Shown here piece after piece: positions 1 through 5,877 of a stretch of 5,893 nucleotides of DNA. The position numbers and the translations under genes were made by a program. The stretch comes from Deltaproteobacteria bacterium. GTDB lineage: Bacteria > Desulfobacterota > Binatia > UBA9968. Numbering within the stretch: the first letter of the stretch is position 1; each line of letters opens with the position of its first letter. The notes beneath the pieces were generated by a model, which saw nothing but the letters and a program-made list of their open reading frames with translations, was not told the origin of the DNA and did not search any database. The stretch lies in the NCBI GenBank assembly GCA_005878685.1, contig VBLN01000302.1:1-5893 (forward strand), written 5' to 3'.

Positions 1-1
1 G

Positions 2-874
2 CTCAAACTCTCGCTCACCCCCAAGCCGAACGATCCCAAGGGCATCGCGCTCTCTTTCACCACCGGCGGTTTTGGCGCGATCAGAGCTGTGGCCGAAGGC
101 GAGTTTTCGCTCGCCTGGGTCAACCCTTCGGTGCAGCTAACGATGGCCTACCGCGGGAAAGGGCCATTTCCCAAACGCCTTCCCGTGCGCACGCTCGCCG
201 TGTTTCCCTCTTACGATGTCATGGGCTTCGCGGTGCGCGAATCGACCCGGATCACGTCCTTCTCTCAGATCAAAAAGGAACGCTTCCCGCTCGAAGTTTC
301 CATCCGGAGGGCGGATAAAGCGGCTCGAAAGGAAGACTCGACGATGTTCACGGTGGCGGAGGTCTTGCGAGCCGCCGGATTTACGCTGGAGGATATTCGC
401 CGGTGGGGCGGAGAAATTCATTTAGCAACCAGGCCCAGCGATCCGGCGCGGCGGGCGGACATCGAAAGCGGCAGGGTCAACGCGATTTTCGATGAGGGAA
501 TCAAGAGCTGGTCGCGAACCGCCCTGGAAAACGGGTTTCGTTTCCTGCCCGTGGAAGGACCGATCCTGAAACATATGGCGGCGCTCGGTTACCGGGCGAC
601 GCGCATGCCTAAAACACGATTCCCGGGGATGGCCGCGGACGTTCAGACCCTCGATTTCAGCGGCTGGCCGATGATCGTGCGCGCCGACATGCGGGACGAC
701 GTGGCTTATGCGTTATGTGAAACGATCGAAAAGCGAAAGGACTTGATGCCGACGGATAATTATAAGCCGCTCGATATCGCGCAGCTATGCGCCAATAACG
801 AAGAGTCGCCGTACGATGTCCCGTTGCATCCGGGCGCGGCGCGCTTTTACCGCGAGAGAGGATATCTCAAATAG
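2..874 (+). CDS. TAXI-family TRAP transporter solute-binding protein, 5' truncated by window edge
   Basis: The frame is open from base 2 to the TAG at 872-874, giving 290 visible residues; the signal peptide and first lobe start lie outside the window. The GTG at 89 is an internal valine, not the start, because family-like sequence (TTGGFGAIRAVAEGEFSLAW) runs straight through it. TAXI proteins bind a small organic solute in the periplasm and deliver it to a TRAP membrane permease. Supporting features are the GEFSLAWVNPS segment (about visible residues 33-43), the 'VNAIFDEGIKSW' segment that matches the usual 'GKIDAFF' region, the late 'DVQTLDFSGWPMIVRADM' strand, and the C-terminal PLHPGAARFYRERG, a typical TAXI ending. 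The ligand cannot be told. No TRAP membrane gene follows; an ABC-2 permease does, 15 bases on. A more distant periplasmic binding-protein family (NMT1-like) is the alternative. Confidence 0.85.
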   Translation, partial: LKLSLTPKPNDPKGIALSFTTGGFGAIRAVAEGEFSLAWVNPSVQLTMAYRGKGPFPKRLPVRTLAVFPSYDVMGFAVRESTRITSFSQIKKERFPLEVSIRRADKAARKEDSTMFTVAEVLRAAGFTLEDIRRWGGEIHLATRPSDPARRADIESGRVNAIFDEGIKSWSRTALENGFRFLPVEGPILKHMAALGYRATRMPKTRFPGMAADVQTLDFSGWPMIVRADMRDDVAYALCETIEKRKDLMPTDNYKPLDIAQLCANNEESPYDVPLHPGAARFYRERGYLK

Positions 875-889
875 AAGACCTGCACGCAA

Positions 890-1657
890 ATGACGTTCAA
901 TAGACACGGCGTCTGGGCGATCTACAGATTCGAGATGGCGCGGGCCCTGCGCACGCTGTTGCAGAGCGTGGTGACGCCCGTGATCACCACCTCGCTCTAT
1001 TTCGTGGTCTTCGGCGCCGCGATCGGTTCGGGCATGACCGAAGTGAACGGCGTGCCCTATGGCGCCTTCATCGTCCCGGGGTTGATCATGCTGTCGCTGT
1101 TAACCCAGAGCATTCTTAACGCCTCGTTCGGTATCTATTTCCCGAAGTTCACCGGCACGATCTACGAGCTCTTGTCCGCGCCGATATCCTATGTGGAGAT
1201 CGTCATCGCCTATGTCGGAGCCGCCGGCACAAAGTCAATCAGCCTGGGCCTGGTCATCCTCGCCACGGCTTCCCTCTTCGTGTCGATTCAGATCATGCAC
1301 CCGGTTTGGATGATTGTCTTCCTGATGCTGACGGCAGCGACCTTCAGCTTGTTCGGCTTCATTATCGGCATCTGGGCGAAGAGCTTCGAGCAGCTGCAGT
1401 TCATCCCGCTGCTGATCGTGACGCCCCTTACTTTTCTGGGCGGCACCTTTTATTCAATCGACATGCTGCCGCCGGCGTGGCGCACGGTCACCCTGTTTAA
1501 CCCGGTGGTCTATCTGATCAGCGGCTTCCGGTGGAGCTTTTATGAGACCTCGGACGTCAGCGTCGGGGTGAGTCTGGCGATGACCTTGGGATTTTTCGTG
1601 ATCTGCCTGGCGGTGGTGGGGTGGATTTTCAGGACGGGGTATCGGCTGAAGAGCTGA
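890..1657 (+). CDS. ABC-2 type transporter permease, YadH/NodJ-like
   Basis: This 255-residue inner-membrane protein has the length and layout of the ABC-2 permease family (E. coli YadH is about 256). Six hydrophobic segments are visible, near residues 25-45, 58-80, 103-134, 138-162, 171-190 and 225-247. Family motifs include [15 protein letters not shown] (28-42), FIVPGLIML (60-68), the ABC-2 signature around [18 protein letters not shown] (178-195) and [14 protein letters not shown] (204-217). Such permeases pair with a separate ATPase for export, or sometimes for polysaccharide or drug efflux; that ATPase is not downstream and would have to be upstream of the window. The ATG at 890 is forced: an in-frame TAG at 872-874, the stop of the previous gene, lies five codons before it and no other start falls between. 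No good SD is visible, so coupling to the preceding gene is likely. The substrate is unknown. Confidence 0.9.
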   Translation: MTFNRHGVWAIYRFEMARALRTLLQSVVTPVITTSLYFVVFGAAIGSGMTEVNGVPYGAFIVPGLIMLSLLTQSILNASFGIYFPKFTGTIYELLSAPISYVEIVIAYVGAAGTKSISLGLVILATASLFVSIQIMHPVWMIVFLMLTAATFSLFGFIIGIWAKSFEQLQFIPLLIVTPLTFLGGTFYSIDMLPPAWRTVTLFNPVVYLISGFRWSFYETSDVSVGVSLAMTLGFFVICLAVVGWIFRTGYRLKS

Positions 1658-1677
1658 GAGCGGGAGGGAGAACTCTC

Positions 1678-1713
1678 ATGAGCTGTGCTTTGCGGAACGG
1701 AGACGATACTTAG
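1678..1713 (+). other. possible 11-codon leader ORF before the DUF1772 gene
   Basis: An ATG at 1678 sits 7 bases after GGGAGGGAG-like purines (1662-1670), the best SD-like site in this gap. It reads MSCALRNGDDT and ends at TAG 1711-1713. The stop overlaps the weak SD (AGGCGG, 1712-1717) of the next gene, and both frames are the same, so terminating ribosomes could re-initiate at 1723. It may equally be chance, or the original N-terminus of the DUF1772 gene cut off by a stop mutation. There is no evidence that it is translated. Confidence 0.15.
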
Positions 1714-1722
1714 GCGGACAGA

Positions 1723-2196
1723 ATGGCCCGACACCTAGCTAAAGCTCTCGCAACATTATGTTGCGGTGTTTTCTTTGGAGCGGCCGCCTACATCTCGTTG
1801 GTGCAACATCCCGCGGCTCTGGAGACGGGAGGGGAATTCGCTGCGCATTTCTTTCCTCCGATGTACGGGCGGGCTGCGGTCATGCAAGCGAGCCTCGCGG
1901 TCATAGGGACTGCGGCGGCGCTAGCTGCTTACTTCTTGGGCGCGGGTCGCGCCTGGCTCTTGGCCGCGGTTCTTCTGGTCAGCGTCATCCCCTTCACCTT
2001 GCTTGTCATTGATCCCGTGAACCAGCAGCTCAAGATGATCGATCCGTCTGCCGATCGGACAGTAGAGCTCTTGATTCGGTGGGGCCGGCTCCACTGGGTT
2101 CGAACTTTTGCGAGCGGGCTATCGTTTATCGTGTGTCTTGTTGCTATCGAACAGCGCGCGGCCCGAAGCCAGAGACTCGGCGATGACATAAGATGA
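1723..2196 (+). CDS. DUF1772 / anthrone-oxygenase-like membrane protein
   Basis: A 157-residue integral membrane protein with four predicted helices (about 5-26, 52-72, 76-96 and 126-143), the usual size and layout for DUF1772 (PF08592). Family marks are SLVQHPAALE (25-34, normally 'VEHPxRLE'), FFPPMYGRAAVMQASLA (43-59), PVNQQL (98-103) with its conserved Asn100, and LIRWGRLHWVRT (117-128) just before the last helix. Fungal relatives act as anthrone oxygenases, but most bacterial members have no known reaction, so a catalytic role here is not assured. The start at 1723 fits the N-terminal helix; an AGGCGG at 1712-1717 is a modest SD. The next gene is a GST 81 bases on, and DUF1772 proteins often sit among small accessory redox or detoxification genes. 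Confidence 0.8.
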   Translation: MARHLAKALATLCCGVFFGAAAYISLVQHPAALETGGEFAAHFFPPMYGRAAVMQASLAVIGTAAALAAYFLGAGRAWLLAAVLLVSVIPFTLLVIDPVNQQLKMIDPSADRTVELLIRWGRLHWVRTFASGLSFIVCLVAIEQRAARSQRLGDDIR

Positions 2197-2261
2197 ATAT
2201 CATTTTCCACGATGCAAAGTAAGAATGACGCTCGGGTCTTCACGTTAAACAAAATGAAGTA

Positions 2262-2267
2262 AGGAGG
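2262..2267 (+). promoter_or_regulatory. strong Shine-Dalgarno for the GST gene
   Basis: A perfect AGGAGG lies 10 bases before the ATG at 2278. An in-frame TAA at 2260-2262 blocks any start further upstream, so this site fixes the N-terminus of the GST even though the protein appears short at that end. Confidence 0.75.
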
Positions 2268-2277
2268 AGAAAAGACT

Positions 2278-2913
2278 ATGGCAAGCCCGTTCGCGTGGCG
2301 CGTGATGTTGACCCTCGAGGTCAAGGGCGTGCCCTACGAGTCGAAGCTCTTGGAGTTCTCCAAAGAAGACCACAAATCGTCCGGATATCTCAGACTGAAC
2401 CCGCGCGGGAAGGTGCCTACCTTAAAAGATGGAGAGTTCGTGCTCTACGAGTCACTCGCCATCATGGCCTATCTGGATCGAAAATATCCGGACCCGCCCA
2501 TCTTCGGCAAAACCCCGCAGGAGACCGGGCAGATATGGCGGTCGATCTCGGAAACGGAGTCTTACCTGGGTCTTGCCGGCAACAAACTGATTACGGCGAT
2601 CTTTTTCGGCAAGGGGCTGGAAAAACCCGATGAACTTCAGGCGGCCGCCGCAACGATGCGCGAGGAACTGAGCCGACTGGACACGGCTCTTGCCCATTCC
2701 GACTGGCTTGTCGGGTCGCAAGTCTCCGCCGCGGACATCGCGCTATTTCCTCTGATTCAGCTCATTTTGCGCGCGGCGTCCAAAGATGCGGCGAAATCTC
2801 TAAACCTGGGGTTGCTTCCGCTGGGTCAGAGCTACCCAAACATCGCCGCTTGGGTAAGACGAGTAGAGGCAATCCCCGGCTACGAAAAGACCTACCCGCC
2901 CCATTGGAAATAA
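2278..2913 (+). CDS. glutathione S-transferase family protein
   Basis: A 211-residue cytosolic GST. The N-terminal thioredoxin-like domain spans about residues 1-72, with SPFAWRV (3-9; Ser3 is the likely glutathione-activating residue), LNPRGKVPTL (40-49, cis-Pro47) and YESLAIMAYL (57-66; Glu58-Ser59 bind the gamma-glutamyl group). The helical C-terminal domain follows, with the N-capping segment VSAADIALFPL (149-159, Asp153), WVRRVEAIPGYEKT (192-205) and a PPHWK end typical of bacterial GSTs. GSTs conjugate or reduce electrophilic substrates with glutathione; this one's substrate is unknown. Relatives usually have about 6-9 residues before 'SPF' forming the first beta strand, whereas here only Met-Ala precede it. 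Tandem stops TAA-TAG close the gene. The 81-base gap before it shows no clear promoter; it contains a stray ATG-AAG-TAA in the same frame at 2254-2262. Confidence 0.92.
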   Translation: MASPFAWRVMLTLEVKGVPYESKLLEFSKEDHKSSGYLRLNPRGKVPTLKDGEFVLYESLAIMAYLDRKYPDPPIFGKTPQETGQIWRSISETESYLGLAGNKLITAIFFGKGLEKPDELQAAAATMREELSRLDTALAHSDWLVGSQVSAADIALFPLIQLILRAASKDAAKSLNLGLLPLGQSYPNIAAWVRRVEAIPGYEKTYPPHWK

Positions 2914-2937
2914 TAGCTTTTTGGTTCGCGGTGGTTG

Positions 2938-3192
2938 ATGCAAGCGATTCAGTTCTTCATGTTCTTTGAGGCGGCCGCATTCATCGCTGCTGCCCTGCAT
3001 TACATAGTGGAAGGCACAGAGCTGATGTCGAAGCCTGGAAGAAAATCCTGGACCCGGGGGTACCCACAAGAAAAAAATCAACGAAAATGTCCTGAAAGCA
3101 CTTGCTCATCCGCTTTTTCAATGAAACCATTAGAAGCAGTAGAGGACGGGTTCGGGCAGCAGATTCCGTGCTCCAACGACGGCGGCAAGTAG
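2938..3192 (+). pseudogene. remnant of a small membrane-protein gene, or non-coding filler
   Basis: This is the main content of the 347-base stretch 2914-3260. The reading frame from ATG 2938 begins with a convincing hydrophobic helix, MQAIQFFMFFEAAAFIAAAL, as in many small bacterial membrane proteins. It then turns abruptly into a lysine-, serine- and cysteine-rich string with no family character, ending at TAG 3190-3192. A different frame (3071-3121) encodes KKINENVLKALAHPLFQ, which looks more protein-like and sits after a run of seven A's, a typical frameshift site. The original frame reopens after the TAG and runs to TGA 3262-3264, overlapping the GTG start of the sigma factor. I read the stretch as one or two decayed genes. 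An intact but unknown short protein is possible. The SD before 2938 is poor. Confidence 0.3.
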
Positions 3193-3260
3193 CTGGCCCC
3201 GCCCGAGGACAAACCCAGCCAGGATCATCAAGCGCGCTTCCTCGTTGAGGCAGGCAACAC

Positions 3261-4535
3261 GTGAAGGATCGCAACCCACAAGCCGGCTCAGGGACTGCGG
3301 CTGAACACGCGCGCACCACGGAGGACGCCGTCTACGGCGCCGACTCGCGCCACGTCCTCGCCACGTTAATCCGCCTGCTCGGCGACTTCGATATCGCCGA
3401 GGAGGGGCTGCACGACGCTTTCAGGGCAGCTTTGGAACAATGGCCGCGCGATGGTGTGCCCGCCAATCCGCGCGCCTGGCTGGTATCGACCGGGCGTTTC
3501 AAGGCCATCGACGCAATGCGCCGGCGCACCCGATTCGAACCGTTGCCGGACGATATCGACAGGCGACTCGTGGCTGACACCGATGATGCCGAGGCGTGGA
3601 ACGACGCAAGCATCAAAGACGACCGGCTGCGCCTCATCTTCACCTGCTGCCATCCGGCCCTGTCGCCGGACGCCCAAGTGGCGCTGACCTTGCGCGAAGT
3701 CTGCGGCCTCACAACCGAGGAGGTCGCGCGGGCCTTTCTCTCATCGCCGCCCACAGTGGCGCAGCGCATCGTGCGCGCCAAGGCGAAGATTCGTAACGCG
3801 CGCATTCCCTATGAAGTACCCTCGGCGGCCGATCTGCCGGACCGGCTCGATGCCGTGCTTCGGGTCGTCTACCTCGTATTCAACGAGGGATACTCCGCGT
3901 CGTCCGGTGCGGCACTCACGCGGCACGATCTTTCAAGCGAGGCGATCAGCCTCGGTCGGCTGCTTGTGGAGTTGCTGCCGGAGCCGGAAGCGCTGGGACT
4001 GCTCGCGCTGATGCTGCTCCACGACTCGCGCCGCGCAGCGCGCACATCGCCGAGCGGGGAGTTGATCCTGCTCGATGACCAGGACCGTTTGCTTTGGAAC
4101 CGGGATCAGATCGCGCAGGGCTTGGCGCTGGTGGATCGGGCGCTGGCGGCACGCCAGGTCGGCCCATACACCATCCAAGCGGCGATCGCAGCCGTGCACG
4201 CTAACGCACCCAACGCCGCCGCCACGGACTGGGCCCAGATCGTCTCGCTGTACGACCTGCTGGCGCGGGCGGAGCCGTCGCCCGTGGTCGACCTAAACCG
4301 CGCGGTGGCGGTGGCGATGCGCGACGATCCGTCTGCGGGGCTCGCGCTGATCGAGGCGATCCTGGAACGCGGCGATCTCTCGGACTACCACCTCGCCCAT
4401 GCGGCGCGGGCGGATCTCTGCCGGCGGCTGGGACGCACAGCGGAAGCCCGAGCCTCCTACGAACGGGCCCTAAGCCTCGCACAACAGGAGCCCGAGCGGC
4501 GTTTTTTAGAGCGGCGGCTGGCCGAATTGGGCTGA
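3261..4535 (+). CDS. ECF42-type RNA polymerase sigma factor with DUF6596/TPR-like C-terminal extension
   Basis: At 424 residues this is about twice the length of a simple ECF sigma factor. Region sigma2 (about 25-92) includes the helix around DIAEEGLHDAFRAALEQW and the NPRAWLVSTGRFKAIDAMRR segment. Region sigma4 (about 121-182) has LRLIFTCCHPALSPDAQVAL and the helix-turn-helix LTTEEVARAFLSSPPTVAQR (150-169). The extension begins with YLVFNEGYSASSG (204-216), diagnostic of the DUF6596 group, and ends in helical TPR-like repeats with VDLNRAVAVAM (343-353), YHLAHAARADLCRRLG (376-391) and a final PERRFLERRLAEL. In ECF42 the extension is reported to be needed for activity, and no anti-sigma is expected or seen here. 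The GTG start is the only one after an in-frame TGA at 3246-3248; a weak GAGG lies 10 bases before it. The following YCII and VOC genes are its likely regulon. Confidence 0.93.
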   Translation: MKDRNPQAGSGTAAEHARTTEDAVYGADSRHVLATLIRLLGDFDIAEEGLHDAFRAALEQWPRDGVPANPRAWLVSTGRFKAIDAMRRRTRFEPLPDDIDRRLVADTDDAEAWNDASIKDDRLRLIFTCCHPALSPDAQVALTLREVCGLTTEEVARAFLSSPPTVAQRIVRAKAKIRNARIPYEVPSAADLPDRLDAVLRVVYLVFNEGYSASSGAALTRHDLSSEAISLGRLLVELLPEPEALGLLALMLLHDSRRAARTSPSGELILLDDQDRLLWNRDQIAQGLALVDRALAARQVGPYTIQAAIAAVHANAPNAAATDWAQIVSLYDLLARAEPSPVVDLNRAVAVAMRDDPSAGLALIEAILERGDLSDYHLAHAARADLCRRLGRTAEARASYERALSLAQQEPERRFLERRLAELG

Positions 4536-4548
4536 GATGGAATCGCGT

Positions 4549-4575
4549 TGTCGATTTTGGCTTCCGTCGAACGAC
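4549..4575 (+). promoter_or_regulatory. candidate ECF42-dependent promoter (TGTCGA-N17-CGAC)
   Basis: TGTCGA at 4549-4554 and CGAC at 4572-4575 are separated by 17 bases, normal ECF spacing. They begin 13 bases after the sigma stop codon and face the YCII gene. From memory, ECF42 target promoters carry TGTCGA at -35 and a CG(A/T)C-like -10. Transcription would start near 4583, leaving a leader of about 200 bases before the YCII start at 4786. The match is by eye and short motifs recur by chance (the hexamer is also present at 3026 and 5548), so the placement beside the expected target is the main support. Confidence 0.45.
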
Positions 4576-4600
4576 TATTTAAAGAAAGGCTCGGAAATCG

Positions 4601-4630
4601 CACCTCCGAGGCGCGGAGGGCACAGAGAAA
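4601..4630 (+). repeat. short purine-rich degenerate tandem repeat (CTCTGTG/CGGAG-type interspersed element)
   Basis: The minus strand reads as imperfect units of the kind TTCTCTGTG-CCCTCCGCG-CCTCGGAGGTG. This resembles the 'CTCTGTGNC' type of short degenerate tandem repeat scattered between genes in many environmental bacterial genomes. It also holds an inverted repeat, CCTCCG (4603-4608) and CGGAGG (4614-4619), around a 5-base loop. There is no U tract, so it is not a standard terminator. Recognition is from memory of similar sequences; other copies in this genome would be needed to prove it. Confidence 0.4.
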
Positions 4631-4649
4631 ATCCAATAATAATGGCTTC

Positions 4650-4701
4650 TTGACCCGTTCGACGTTGCTCAGGGTCAACCCTGAGGCCCTCGATGGGTTG
4701 A
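4650..4701 (+). repeat. imperfect long palindrome, REP-like (TCGA...CTCAGGGT core)
   Basis: Three nested pairs of arms are visible. The innermost is a perfect CTCAGGGT (4668-4675) / ACCCTGAG (4678-4685). Next is TCGA (4659-4662) / TCGA (4690-4693), and outermost is TTGACCC (4650-4656) / GGGTTGA (4695-4701), which pairs with two G-U wobbles. In RNA the core would be a 7-bp stem with a TCAA loop. No U tract follows, which argues against a rho-independent terminator. The core resembles the widespread environmental palindrome of the TTCGACAGGCTCAGG/CCTGAGCCTGTCGAA type, here degenerate. Confidence 0.6.
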
Positions 4702-4772
4702 ACAGGACTCTCTGCGAACTCCCTGTCCCGGTGGTGAATTATTCTTCACAGAAAACCCTGAATAGCCTAAAG

Positions 4773-4778
4773 AGGAGG
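4773..4778 (+). promoter_or_regulatory. Shine-Dalgarno that selects the YCII start at 4786
   Basis: AGGAGG ends only one base before an ATG at 4780, too close for initiation there, but 7 bases before the in-frame ATG at 4786. This makes 4786 the likely start and removes Met-Thr from the longest possible protein. Confidence 0.8.
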
Positions 4779-4785
4779 AATGACG

Positions 4786-5214
4786 ATGCGATTCATGATT
4801 ATTGTGAAAGCCACCAAGGACACGGAAGCAGGCGTGATGCCAAGCGAGCAGCTCCTGACTGAAATGGGCAAGTTCAACGAAGAGCTGGTGAAAGCCGGCG
4901 TGATGCTCGCTGGCGAGGGGCTCCATCCGAGCTCCAAAGGCGCGCGCGTCAGGTTCTCTGGAGGCAAGCGGACCGTGATCGACGGCCCCTTCGCCGAGAC
5001 CAAAGAGCTGCTGGCCGGCTTCTGGCTATGGCAGGTGAAGTCGAAGGAAGAGGCGATCGAATGGGTCAAGCGCTGCCCCAATCCCCATAACGAGGAGACT
5101 GAGGTCGAAATTCGCCAGGTATTCGAGGCCGAGGACTTCGGTGCCGAGCTCACACCCGAGCTCCGGGAGCAGGAGGAGCGCCTGCGCGCGCAGATAGCCA
5201 CGAAACAAAAGTAG
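4786..5214 (+). CDS. YCII/DGPF-domain protein (YciI family)
   Basis: A 142-residue soluble protein of the YCII family (PF03795), a dimeric alpha-beta fold related to ferredoxin-like barrels. The start at 4786 gives MRFMIIVKATKD, the usual beginning of this subfamily, and agrees with the SD spacing. The diagnostic DGPF is at residues 66-69, followed by AETKELLAGFWLWQV (70-84). The next parts are SKEEAIEWVKRCPNP (86-100), VEIRQVFEAEDFG (107-119) and a charged helical tail rich in Glu, Arg and Gln. The reaction of DGPF proteins is not established; some YCII relatives are dehalogenase-like, but no such activity can be assigned here. The gene lies 250 bases after the ECF42 sigma gene, the association that led to DGPF proteins being regarded as ECF42 targets, and it is followed by a VOC gene after 64 bases. 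Confidence 0.92.
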   Translation: MRFMIIVKATKDTEAGVMPSEQLLTEMGKFNEELVKAGVMLAGEGLHPSSKGARVRFSGGKRTVIDGPFAETKELLAGFWLWQVKSKEEAIEWVKRCPNPHNEETEVEIRQVFEAEDFGAELTPELREQEERLRAQIATKQK

Positions 5215-5264
5215 TCGCGCGCGGACTCACATCGGCGTTAGAAAACGTTCCTAAACCAAGAAGA

Positions 5265-5270
5265 GAGGAG
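5265..5270 (+). promoter_or_regulatory. Shine-Dalgarno for the VOC gene
   Basis: GAGGAG lies 8 bases before the ATG at 5279 and supports that start. The 64-base gap after the YCII gene has no visible terminator or TGTCGA motif, which fits cotranscription. Confidence 0.7.
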
Positions 5271-5278
5271 AAATTAAG

Positions 5279-5746
5279 ATGAGCAAAGCCCAGGTAAAAC
5301 CTATTCCAGATGGAATGCATACGGTGACGCCACACTTGATCTGCGCCGGCGCGGCGGACGCCATTGAATTTTACAAAAGAGCGTTCAATGCCGTCGAAAT
5401 TGGACGGATGGCGAGCCCGCAAGGCAAACTCCTCCATGGCCTCATCCGCATCGGTGATTCAAAGGTCATGCTGGTCGACGAATTCCCCGACTGGGGTTCA
5501 TTCGGACCGAAGTCACTGAAAGGCTCACCAGTCACACTGCACCTCTATGTCGAAGACGTCGACGCGTTCGTCGCGCATGCGGCAGCTTCAGGGGCGAAGA
5601 TAACGATGCCGCTCCAGGACATGTTCTGGGGTGATCGTTACTGCAAACTCGAAGACCCGTTTGGCCACCAATGGTCGATCGCCACACACGTTCGCGATGT
5701 CAGCCCGGATGAGATGCGACAGGCGGCGCAGAAAGCATGTAGTTAA
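5279..5746 (+). CDS. VOC-superfamily protein, PhnB/glyoxalase-like
   Basis: A 155-residue protein with the two beta-alpha-beta-beta-beta modules of the vicinal oxygen chelate fold. Module 1 (about 14-70) has TVTPHLICAGAADAIEFYKRAF, written here as start TVTPHL (15-20) and end DAIEFYKRAF (27-36), plus GKLLHGLIRIGDSKVMLVDE (49-68). Module 2 (about 84-137) has VTLHLYVEDVDAFVAHA (85-101) and the PhnB-type motif FWGDRYCKLEDPFGHQWSIA (116-135). His53, Glu125 and His130 are plausible metal- or fold-related residues. PhnB-like proteins are not the E. coli phosphonate enzymes; their substrates are mostly unknown. The gene stands between two YCII genes behind an ECF42 sigma gene, an arrangement common for such PhnB-like proteins, so it is probably coexpressed with them. 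Confidence 0.9.
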   Translation: MSKAQVKPIPDGMHTVTPHLICAGAADAIEFYKRAFNAVEIGRMASPQGKLLHGLIRIGDSKVMLVDEFPDWGSFGPKSLKGSPVTLHLYVEDVDAFVAHAAASGAKITMPLQDMFWGDRYCKLEDPFGHQWSIATHVRDVSPDEMRQAAQKACS

Positions 5747-5865
5747 CCGCCGCAGGCGATTTCAAAACTGCAAAGGGTCGGGGCGGACCTTGTCTTCTAG
5801 TACGTTGGAGCGAGGCGGCAGCGCAACGAAGCAGATGGGCCTTTTTCAGCGGCCTGTTAAGGATT

Positions 5866-5870
5866 GGAGG
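5866..5870 (+). promoter_or_regulatory. Shine-Dalgarno for the gene at the right edge
   Basis: GGAGG lies 7 bases before the ATG at 5878, an ideal spacing, and supports a real gene start although only five codons are inside the window. The 131-base gap after the VOC gene shows no convincing terminator. Confidence 0.65.
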
Positions 5871-5877
5871 CACTGAC

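Noticed and set aside
1652..1684. Inverted repeat GAGAG/CTCTC with flanking AGC/GCT after the ABC-2 permease, possible terminator
   Set aside because: The stem is short and bulged, with a long purine loop and no following U tract.
3026..3031. Second TGTCGA upstream of the sigma gene, possible autoregulatory promoter
   Set aside because: No CG(A/T)C box at 16-17 bases downstream, and it lies about 230 bases from the sigma start inside the decayed region.
3332..3805. Long minus-strand frame opposite the sigma gene (others at 137-421, 4767-5201)
   Set aside because: Antisense shadows of strongly supported genes; translations are Arg/Ser-rich with no family motifs.
4734..4749. GTGAA/TTCAC inverted repeat before the YCII SD, possible operator
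   Set aside because: Five-base arms at this spacing are expected by chance; no second copy seen.
4548..4862. Plus-strand frame of 104 codons across the sigma-YCII gap
   Set aside because: It runs through the repeats into the YCII gene in another frame, has no SD and no recognisable protein character.
5548..5553. TGTCGA inside the VOC gene
   Set aside because: It is within coding sequence (Tyr-Val-Glu codons) and far from the next start; most likely chance.
5836..5858. GGCC...GGCC pairing around a T5 tract before the last gene, possible terminator
   Set aside because: Only four good pairs plus wobbles, and the T run is in the loop rather than after the stem.
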